Source of the DNA: Sergeia podlipaevii
Lineage: Eukaryota > Euglenozoa > Kinetoplastea > Trypanosomatida > Trypanosomatidae
Direction: 5' to 3'
Assembly (NCBI GenBank): GCA_030849805.1
Contig: JASANZ010002030.1
Coordinates: 1-36,749 of the forward strand
Length of the DNA stretch: 36,749 nt
Shown: positions 19,120-27,500 of the stretch, in pieces
Numbering within the stretch: the first letter of the stretch is position 1
Layout of the letters: each line of letters starts with the position of its first letter
The notes under the pieces: generated by a model
Database searches by the model: none
Seen by the model: only the letters and a program-made list of their open reading frames with translations
What the model was told of the DNA's origin: nothing
Position numbers and translations under genes: made by a program

Positions 19120-20039
19120 GTATATAAACCTCCCCCACACCTTTCTTCTCTCAGAAATTTGTGGTGGATGTTCCTTTGACACGAAAATTATTTTGTGTAT
19201 TTGAATACTTGAATGTATGACCAGGATTGTATGCTGTTCCACCCCTATGTCTCTTTTTCCTTCAATATATATATATATATGTCTTTCTATGATCTATATG
19301 TGCGAAAGTATGAAGAGCTCAAATGTACTTGTATAGGCAGTTCCCTTCCTTGTATGCGCAGTCGCCAATACAAGCTGTCTGATTGTAAGCCCTGTGCATT
19401 TTAAATATAAGCGCATAGCAGTTTAGAGAAAAAAACAAATGAATGAGGAATGGGGGAAAAGAAAGCAATTGTATAGATGAAGAAATGTGCAGAATTAAGA
19501 GAGAAAAAAAGAGCTGTAGTTTGCCATACATGAGTAAATTTGCGTTGTCCTCTTTTTTAAAAGTAAAAAAGAAAAAAGATGATGCCGGAGATGACATTTA
19601 ATTTTATTTTTTTCTCATTCATTTAAATGTACCTTGAGAGAAATACAGAGCAAGTACGGTGCTATGAAGTAACAACCAACCAACCAACAATAACAAAAAA
19701 ATTATAAACAGCAAAACGATCGCAGATACAAACTGAAATAGCAACAACAAAACTAACATTCAGAAAAAAGAAAAAGGAAAAACATGAAGGAGGTAAATAC
19801 GCCGTTGCCTGTATCTTCCTGCTCTCATGTTAAAGGCAAGTTACCTATTCTCTCACAGTTTCTGTGTGCAAGCAACGTATATATATATGTATTATTGGAA
19901 AAGCAGGAGAGCAAAATCAAGTGAGGGCGTAATAACAAAAGAGACAACTTGCCAAGAGATGAAAGTCCGCTTTCTTTTCTTTTAATAGTGTTGTATGCCT
20001 AATACCCAGAGCCCCTTTACTGCTAAGAAATACACTTAC

Positions 20040-20040
<1 letters not shown>

Positions 20041-20092
<52 letters not shown>
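20041..20092. repeat. Compound microsatellite (TA)11(GA)15
   Basis: A perfect TA array passes directly into a perfect GA array without interruption. Confidence 0.95.
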
Positions 20093-20096
<4 letters not shown>

Positions 20097-20636
20097 AACC
20101 TTTCCCTTTCAAACCCCTATTCCATTATTTCTTTTTGCGTTCTCCTCCTCTCTCCCTCTCTCTAAGCTTTTTTTCTCCCCTACTTTTCTCTCTCTCTCTC
20201 TTTCAGATACTCTTTTGCTTTTCTTCTCGCAGCTGTTTCGCTATATCTTGGTGAATGTCTTACCCTACGTTAACAAGGCTTAATATAACATATAATCATG
20301 TGATACGCAAGTCCTCCTATGTGCGATGTAGAGGGAGGATAGGAGAGGGAGAGAGAGAGAGACAGATGACCCTTCAATGTGAGTGTGTAAAAAAATATAT
20401 ATTGCTGCATTTTTTAAAAACGGCACGTGCAAGCGCGCACAGATGTTAGCCGCTAAAAGGCACCAATAAAAGAGAGAAAAACATAAGCCCCATCATCTCC
20501 GCACTGAAAAAACAATTAGATCTATATATACCACGTTGAAACGGGGGGAAGAGGGGACTAATCCTCTCACTCTCACTCACACACTCAGACATTGAACAGC
20601 ATCGAATAGTCCACAGGTGGCACTATACCTCCTATG

Positions 20637-20656
20637 CTCTCTCTCTCTCTCTCTCT
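20637..20656. repeat. (CT)10 microsatellite
   Basis: Perfect CT array read directly, about 95 bases past the stop of the mitochondrial-type gene. On the sense (minus) strand it reads AG. Confidence 0.95.
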
Positions 20657-20750
20657 CCCCCCGCGTGGACCTCTCCACTTTCACTTTTCCTTCACATGGT
20701 TGTAAGAAAAAAAAGAAGAAGAAGAACAAGGAGAACAGAAAAGAAACGTC

Positions 20751-22541
20751 TCAGTTCGTGTTAGGAAACTTGGTGTAAAATATTGGAGGCGCAGGCACAA
20801 GATCAGCTAAGATCCATCGCTTGGACTTGTCCATGTACAAGCACATGAACTTCCGCGCTGTCGGTGGCCGCTCCGAGACGTCCTTGGGAATACCTACCAG
20901 CTCCCCGATTTCTTTTGTAAACATGAGCTGCAACGGGCCACCAGTGAACATTCGCATTATAAAGTCGAAGCCTGCGACAATCCACTTCGGTGTGTGCACT
21001 GCGAAGAGACGTGCCGCGGCCATCTTCTCATACTCACTAGAGTTCCCGACGATGCGGTGGTAATACCATTCGTAGTTGCTCACGTAGCGACCAGGAGGTA
21101 CGGCGACATCCAGCGAGAGCATCACAAAGGCATGGGCAGAGGCGGGAATAGGCGGGAGAGGCATGCCGTTGATCTTGACATACATGGCGGGGTCCTCAAG
21201 CGGTGGTGGAGGCACAGCAGCTGCTGCGGCAACAATCAAAGATATTGCGTGTCCCTTTCCTATCACTGCTGCTGCTTCTTCCGTAGCACTACTCGCGCTA
21301 CTGCTGCTCGTATCATTGTCACTGATATCCACATCATTTTTACCGCTGGTTGCATCTTGCCCTTCCTTCTTCTCTTCCATGTTAGCGGTGGTGGGCGTCA
21401 TTGCCGCGCTTTTGTGTGTTGGGATAGCCGAGGTAACCTTGAAGCGTGTTGTGGCAGGTGCGCCATCTGCATCATTATTGCTGCTGCTGCCGCTGCTGCT
21501 GCTGCTGTGGTGGCTGCTGCTGCTAGACGCCGCCTGTTGCGCTGCCGCACTTGTATCTTTGCGCACAATGACCACGTCAATATCAGCCCCAACGTTATCC
21601 CCAACAAAAATCTTCTCTGGGTTCTCAGTGGTGGTGAAAATAGCCAAGCGGGACTCCACAATGTAATCGCTGGAACTTGCGATACTTAGCAGGTTTGCCT
21701 TTCCTTCCTTCTGCATGCACCACGCTTTGAATATAGCCTCTGAGAGGTGCCATGACATGGGCAGCACCGAGGTGAGCCCAGAGACCACGCGCGCGACGGC
21801 GAGGCTGCTCATGTTGGTCGCGCTCTTGGCTACTGCTTGACTAACAGGAGCCATGTTCCACTCCTTCTCAGGAAGAAACTCGCGTCCCAGCACCCCACAG
21901 ACATCTCCCGCTACCTCCTCAAACTTCACTACTTTCTTTGCCGCTGCTGCCTTGCGCGCCGCGTCGATCCCACCAGGCGCCTGAATCGCCTCCACAAGAC
22001 GCCCAATCACGACACCTGCACTGTAGTACACCTGCTGGCCGCCCTGCAGCAGCTCCGCCTCGCTACAGGCCCCACAGCTCTTGGCAAACTGTGCGTAGGC
22101 CTTACTAAGCTCGGCCTGGTTCTCTCCAAGTAGCACCTGACCTACTGGCATCGCATCCGCCGTCTCGGCTTCCTCCGAGGTTGCACCACCAGTCGCCGTT
22201 TTCGGCTTCGGCTTGGCGGTTGCTCCAGAGGGCTGTCTCTTGCGAAACATCGCCCGCATCACAGACCCGGTTGGTCGCGCCGTTGGAGTTGCCGTTGCGG
22301 CTGCAGCCGCAACACCAGCAACACCAGCCGCAGCCGTTGCCGCAACATCCTTCTTACTCTTGCCTTTACTATCGTCGGAACCTACAGAAGTGCTGCTACC
22401 ACCTCCTCGCGTGAAGAAGAACGCACGAGGACATCCAAGTTGAGTGGCGGAGGCAGTGCATACCGGAGCCCAAGCGCCGCCACTGAGCGCGCCAATCTGG
22501 GTGTGGCGTGGGACTACGAAACGAAGCAATGCCCGTCTCAT
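20751..22541 (-). CDS. Conserved-looking protein, probably mitochondrial, function unknown
   Basis: A 596-residue protein that I do not recognise. The N-terminus, MRRALLRFVVPRH, is basic, hydrophobic and free of acidic residues, as in a mitochondrial presequence. Two ordered blocks are visible. One, at about 135-330, includes YYSAGVVIGRLVEAIQAPGG, LPMSWHLSEAIFKAWC and SSDYIVESRLAIFTTTENP. The other is C-terminal, at about 450-596, and includes VPPGRYVSNYEWYYHRIVG, AVHTPKWIVAGFDFIMRMF and KFMCLYMDKSKRWILADLV. Between them, about 335-450, is a Ser/Ala/His-rich linker that is probably disordered. The aromatic-rich C-terminal block is the likely functional core. Some kinetoplastid mitoribosomal or RNA-processing factors look like this, but nothing here proves it. 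ATG 22541-22539; stop TGA. Confidence 0.8.
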   Translation of the reverse strand: MRRALLRFVVPRHTQIGALSGGAWAPVCTASATQLGCPRAFFFTRGGGSSTSVGSDDSKGKSKKDVAATAAAGVAGVAAAAATATPTARPTGSVMRAMFRKRQPSGATAKPKPKTATGGATSEEAETADAMPVGQVLLGENQAELSKAYAQFAKSCGACSEAELLQGGQQVYYSAGVVIGRLVEAIQAPGGIDAARKAAAAKKVVKFEEVAGDVCGVLGREFLPEKEWNMAPVSQAVAKSATNMSSLAVARVVSGLTSVLPMSWHLSEAIFKAWCMQKEGKANLLSIASSSDYIVESRLAIFTTTENPEKIFVGDNVGADIDVVIVRKDTSAAAQQAASSSSSHHSSSSSGSSSNNDADGAPATTRFKVTSAIPTHKSAAMTPTTANMEEKKEGQDATSGKNDVDISDNDTSSSSASSATEEAAAVIGKGHAISLIVAAAAAVPPPPLEDPAMYVKINGMPLPPIPASAHAFVMLSLDVAVPPGRYVSNYEWYYHRIVGNSSEYEKMAAARLFAVHTPKWIVAGFDFIMRMFTGGPLQLMFTKEIGELVGIPKDVSERPPTARKFMCLYMDKSKRWILADLVPAPPIFYTKFPNTN

Positions 22542-23495
22542 ATAATATATTTATGTATATAAATTGCCACTAAAAAGAGAAGAAAAAGAGAGAGTGAGAG
22601 AGAAGAGTACTTGTCCCTCTCTTTATGTCTCTTCTTCCTTTTCAATGCTGAGTTAAAAAAAAAAAAAGCCACGTGTCGGGAGAAGACTTCAGTAAATGTA
22701 TTTGAAGACTCAAGCTTTGCAAAAACACACGCAGATACACGGAGAGCAAGCAAAAAAAAAAAGAAAAACAAATAGTAACAATAATAATAATAGTAGGAAA
22801 TATAGTAAACGTGAAACACAAGAGAAGAGTTTGCACCAAAGAGTATCAAGAAAATTTTCCTCCTGTACGCTTTCCGTTTGGCTACACCTATAAAATGAAA
22901 AGAAAAGGAGAAAAGGTTCACACTTTTCAATGAGTATATATATATAAATATATGTATATTGCTTTGATATGTGTTCAGAAAGAGATAGAAGGCGAGCAAA
23001 AAAAAAAAGAAAGAAGAAAACAGAATGAGATGGTATATCAGTAAAATTAAAATTAAAAAATAGACCTCAAAACGATAGGTGTTCCATGAAACAGAAGGAA
23101 AGAATAATAACAATAACAACAACAACAACAACAGCGAATAGACCAGCATTCGCTTTCTTTGTAGTAATATTTTTTCTATAATATTTGGTCGAATAGTGAA
23201 CAATAATGTAATAGTAGTAAACAACGTGCAAGCTCTCTAGTAATCAAACAAGAAAGCAGAAAAAAAAATATATATGTTGAAATGGACAGTGATGAGGGTT
23301 ACCCTCCGTCAGCCAGTATAACTTAGCGCGGGTAATTGCAAACAAAAAAAAACAATTGTTTATTTTTTTAGATAATAAAAATAAATGAGAAAAGGAACTA
23401 AAAAAACAACAGTAACAAAATAGGGTAAGCAAGACCAATATTGATTCTTGTCCCCCTCCCCTCCCCCGCCCGCTTTTGGCACCATGACTCCACCT
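22542..23495. other. Intergenic spacer between fRMsr and mitochondrial-type gene
   Basis: About 950 bases, rich in A, with polypurine runs, AAT and ACA repeats. A minus-strand open frame through 22538-23224 starts at TTG and encodes only Phe/Tyr/Leu/Ser-rich low complexity, so it is not taken as a gene. No RNA gene was seen. Confidence 0.7.
22570..22608 (-). promoter_or_regulatory. Candidate spliced-leader acceptor and polypyrimidine tract, mitochondrial-type gene
   Basis: On the minus strand a ~35-base tract made almost only of C and T (sense order begins CTCTTCTCTCTCACTCTCTC) ends in TTTTTAG at 22571-22570, about 30 bases before the ATG. This is the cleanest textbook acceptor in the window. 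Inferred from motif. Confidence 0.7.
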
Positions 23496-24065
23496 TTACA
23501 CAGCCAGCGGGAAGACCAAATGCTTCGCAAGAACTGTCGCGATCGCCTCCAGTCCTGCACCGTCCTCTTCATCAAACTGGGCGACTACGGTGCTATCCAC
23601 GTCAATGAGGCCAAGCACACGCCCAGCTCCATTCTTGATCGGCACCACCACCTCCGACTCCGATGCCGAGTCACAAGCGATGTGTCCAGGAAAGTCATGC
23701 ACGTTCTTCACCACTAAAGTTTTCCCAGCCTCCGCAGCGGTGCCGCAGACCCCTTTTCCGACCCGGATCTGGGTGCACGCAGGACGACCCTGGAAGGGAC
23801 CTAGCACAAGCATCGTTTCTGTCTGCAGCAGATAAAAACCAAACCAATTAACGGGTAGGCTCTGCAGCGGGGCGACTGCGCCACCAGCAAAGCGGTTGAG
23901 CTCATAAAAGCACAGTGCAGACACGTTAGCGAGGGCGAGGGTGAGGTTGCAGTGAGTGGTGAACTTGGTAGAAAGATCGGGCACAAGCAGCTCCGTCTGC
24001 GTTGCAAGCCAGTTGTACATTTCGACTTTGGTCGCGAAAGCTGGGGCGGCAGCAACCTCGGGCAT
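23496..24065 (-). CDS. Free methionine-(R)-sulfoxide reductase, GAF domain (fRMsr)
   Basis: A 189-residue single-GAF-domain enzyme that reduces free L-methionine-R-sulfoxide, with electrons from the thioredoxin-type (in trypanosomatids tryparedoxin/trypanothione) system. The core WFGFYLL, LVLGPFQGRPACTQI, GKGVCG and the C-terminal LGLIDVDS with FDEEDG are hallmark fRMsr blocks. Cys97, Cys107 and Cys131 have spacings of 10 and 24, exactly those of the three cysteines in the E. coli and yeast enzymes (the last is usually the catalytic one). The acidic substrate pocket motif ASESEVVVPI follows. Length is normal for the family (about 165-190). No targeting signal is evident, so it is probably cytosolic. 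ATG 24065-24063; stop TAA. Confidence 0.95.
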   Translation of the reverse strand: MPEVAAAPAFATKVEMYNWLATQTELLVPDLSTKFTTHCNLTLALANVSALCFYELNRFAGGAVAPLQSLPVNWFGFYLLQTETMLVLGPFQGRPACTQIRVGKGVCGTAAEAGKTLVVKNVHDFPGHIACDSASESEVVVPIKNGAGRVLGLIDVDSTVVAQFDEEDGAGLEAIATVLAKHLVFPLAV

Positions 24066-24569
24066 TTCTTATATAGTTTTCCTCTTGAATATAATCAACT
24101 GATGTGAAATGTTTATGACCTCCTTAAAAAAATAATAATAATAAAAAAAGAGTCACAAGTAGTTTCAGTAAAAAGACGCGCAAGCTACGATATTGGTATA
24201 TATAGTGTTCCCTACTAATACCGTTCCTTGTCAGGTGTTGCTTCGAGTCACACAATAAAAGAAAAAAGAGAAAGAGAGACAGAGAGAGAAGAAAGGAGCC
24301 ACAATTGAAAAAAAAAACTACACACGTACAGGTGGCTTTTTACTTTATTTTTTTTTCTCTTTCTTTGCTCCAAATAATGGAAAAAATAAATAAACGATTT
24401 TACTTCACTTCTCTAAAATGTTTTTTTTTCTTTTTTTTCGTTGTGCTGTTAAAAAGAAAGTGTGTGTTTGTGTGTATGTAAGCGCGCATACAAAAACAAG
24501 CTGGTATAGCCTCACTCCCACACATATAAATGTATCAGCGCCAAATAATGATAATATAGACGGTAAATT
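24066..24569. other. Intergenic spacer between AMP deaminase and fRMsr
   Basis: About 500 bases, AT-rich, with polypurine and A/T homopolymer runs. It holds the fRMsr leader and AMP deaminase 3' UTR. No gene is supported. Confidence 0.7.
24123..24124 (-). promoter_or_regulatory. Candidate spliced-leader acceptor AG, fRMsr gene
   Basis: The minus strand shows a T-rich run (TTTTTTTATTATTATTATTT) ending TTTTTAAG, about 58 bases before the fRMsr ATG. Motif-based inference. Confidence 0.5.
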
Positions 24570-27500
24570 CTATAGTTTCGCATGCGCAAAGACAACACCA
24601 GCGGGCCTTGTGCCGCTCACGCTGCCAGAGGCAGCTCCCTGAGCCTTCCTAATGCCTCCAACAGGGGCAGTAGCAACCGGAAGATCCAGAAATCTCTTCC
24701 TCAGTAGCTCCTCACGACCATACCCGACCACGCTGCGCACAACAAGGTCCTCCTCCAACGGACTGCACGCTGCCCTGCTCGGAATATCAACACACGCACG
24801 GGATTGTAGATAGGTGAGCTCTTCGAGGTACACTTCATAGCGGAACGTGCAGCGTGTGATGGGAACAAGTGAGCAGCGCACGTCGTTACCCGCAGCGCTG
24901 CGTAGCTGACAGAGTGGACCCAGCCATGCTCTCTTTCTTTGCGCTGGGTAGCCTGACATGAGCACACTGTTCTTTGCGATTTCACACATATCGACCGAGG
25001 AGAGGTCCCAGAAGTTCTGTGCCGTGCTGTACTCCTCGATAAGGGGTTGCTCGGTGTGATGAAACATCAAGGCACCATCGGTGGCCAAGGCTACATTGAG
25101 GCCACGGCGAAAGAAAATAGGAAAGGGGTTCTCCGAGTACTTGCAGAAGAGTGCGTTGTTGGACAGTGGTACAATACCAAGCGGAATTTGTGAGAGAAAA
25201 TACAAATACTGCAGTGTTGGCCGCCGAGCGAGGTTAATGCCGTGGCCAATGCCGTCTGCGATGAGAAACACATCAGCCATGTGATCGGGGTCGCCGCTTT
25301 CTCCAGCGTGAGGCCGGAAGTCAAACGTACTGAGACCCTTCGCCGCACGATAGCGGTTCAATGTCGTAATATTGGCCCACATAAAGTACATGTAGTAGGC
25401 GAACGGCGGGTTGCGCGGCACCGTCCACTGCGCCGGCATCGTTCTCAGGATACAATCCGCCTCTCTATCGCTTTCACTGTCGACGCTGTCGAAGCCTGAA
25501 ATGTGCGTCAAGAAATGATTAATAAAGGGGTGTTTCTCGGGATGCACGGAGGCCTCCCACAGGGGAGCAAAAATGTGGTTGAGCATCTCTTGAAAGTTGC
25601 GCAACACACCGGTGCGGCGGTAGAGCCCAAAGAGGCGTGGCACTTGAACCATCCAGCGGTTCGTGCTGTGAGCCATGCCATGAAGCACAAACCACCGTGC
25701 CAGCTTATCCCACTCGTCTGCATCGCGGCCGTAGATTGACAAGCGGTACTCGGAGAAAGTGTTCCCCTCCGCTGCCTGCTGAGCAAATGTGTCGCGAATT
25801 ATTTCGGCGAAGTAGCGGCCGCCCATGAAATTGTCAGTCTTGAGAAAAAGCGAGCGCAGCGCGGAGACGCCCATGGGGCTATATCGGCTGTTGAACTCAT
25901 CAAAGCGATGGAACGTCTTCTTACCAGCTTGAACGTCTAGGGAGGCGATGGAAAGAGAGTCGCTGAGCTGCTGTATGGCGGCCATCTCGTTGTTGTTTGC
26001 GTGAGGCTCCATTCTAGTGACTTCCCCCTCCTGATGCTGTTGCTGCTGCTGTTGTGCGACAAGTGCTGCTGGCTGTCCTGGCTTTGGATGTCGTTTCATC
26101 AACACATCTTTGAAGAGCTCAGCAAGAGTGATGGGTCTGCCGGTGCCCGCTTCAACGCCAACAACATCGCCTGGGCTCTCATGTAGCTTCTTCTTCATAA
26201 AGTTGAGGAGCGTCTTGGCGGTCACACCACCTGCCATGTGACAGTGCACGTCCACCTTCACACAGTTGTAGAGATCTCCTTTTGTGATGTGTGTCATGGT
26301 GGTGGTAGCGGCGGCACTGCTCGAGCTGGCATCGCGTTTTATACCCTCTTGGAAGGGAGTCGCAGTCGTAATCATCGTCTTCCCAGTGGAAGAATGGACC
26401 ACTGAAAATGGCGCCGTATCATCATTCGTGAGCGCCACGTGCAACTTGTACTTGCACTCCAGCATTCCCAGTCTCCTTTTGGCGTATTTGAAGATATCAG
26501 GGTCGTTTGACATGAGCCTCAGCCAGAGCACATCCCGCTGAAACACCTCCCAAGTAGGTAATGGAGCAAAGTACGATGCCGTCTTGCTACTGCGTTGCTG
26601 TTGAGCATCCAGCACCACATCCACAACGCCATCCTTGAGCTTGAAGGCGGTGGGCACTGAAAGGGCATCAGTAAAGGGGCTGCGCATGCTGCTGCTCCTG
26701 CGGGCTTGCCCCGACATCCGCTTCTTCTCCTTTTCCGATTGAGGCACGGGAAGTGGTAGGCTGCTGAGCACTTCAGTGGCTACACCTGTGGGCCTCGCTG
26801 TCTTATGGCCAGGCGAGCGGCGGCTTTCGTCATTTAAGAGACCGCTGCTGCTGCTGCTTCGAACCGCAAATTGTCGGTAATAATGGCGTCGCACCATCGC
26901 TCTCGCCAGCTGCTTCGCTGCCGCACTTGGAGCAGCGGTGTCAGGCCCAGAGATAACAATACGAGGAAACCTCAGCATCACCTCTCGGTTCCGGTTAAAC
27001 CCAATCGCCGTCGTTGTCGCCACAGAGGCATTTCGTACATTGCTACTTCTGCTGCTGCTGGTGATGGAGGAGGAGGAGGATTCACTAGAGAGATGGGACG
27101 TAGCACCGACTGGAGTATGAAACGAGGTGAGAAGCCGCTTCCGCCGGGTCTCACGTGACAGCAACGGTGAGGACGAAAATGAAGGAGACGCGGCAAAGGG
27201 CGAGGATAAGGAGGATGAAGACGGGGGAAGAGCAGCCGAGGACCTGCCATGGCGGCGACTAAGACTCGATGTTTTTGCTGTGTCGCTAGCACAAAGACCG
27301 TAATAGTCTATCCAATCTGGTCCTCCCAAAAGACTTACCACGCCATCTTCAATGCCCATCACGGTGCCGTCTCTGTCCCCCAGTAGTGCCTCACCATCAT
27401 CATTTCTGCTGTTGCCACGAGAACGAGGAAGACCCACATCACACACGAGTCCCATCTCATGTGCCAGTGCACAGTCTCTGAAGTGTAGTCTCAGCGACAC

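Larger units (their letters stand above)
19120..20750. other. Longest spacer (1.6 kb), microsatellite-rich, no gene seen
   Basis: This contains the 3' UTR of the mitochondrial-type gene and the leader of the katanin-like gene. It has the compound repeat (TA)11(GA)15 at 20041-20092, pyrimidine-rich stretches at 20100-20235, (CT)10 at 20637-20656 and many A/T runs. A plus-strand frame at 20255-20449 looks like chance. No tRNA fold or known RNA was recognised by eye. Its length is unusual against the other gaps. Confidence 0.65.

Noticed and set aside
17362..19242. Longer N-terminus for the katanin-like protein starting at 19242
   Set aside because: The frame opens at GTG. The first ATG is 41 codons later and leads straight into the LisH region.
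22538..23224. Minus-strand open frame of 228 codons
   Set aside because: It starts at TTG, lies in A/T-rich spacer and encodes only Phe/Tyr/Leu/Ser low-complexity sequence. It overlaps the strong trans-splice tract of the next gene.
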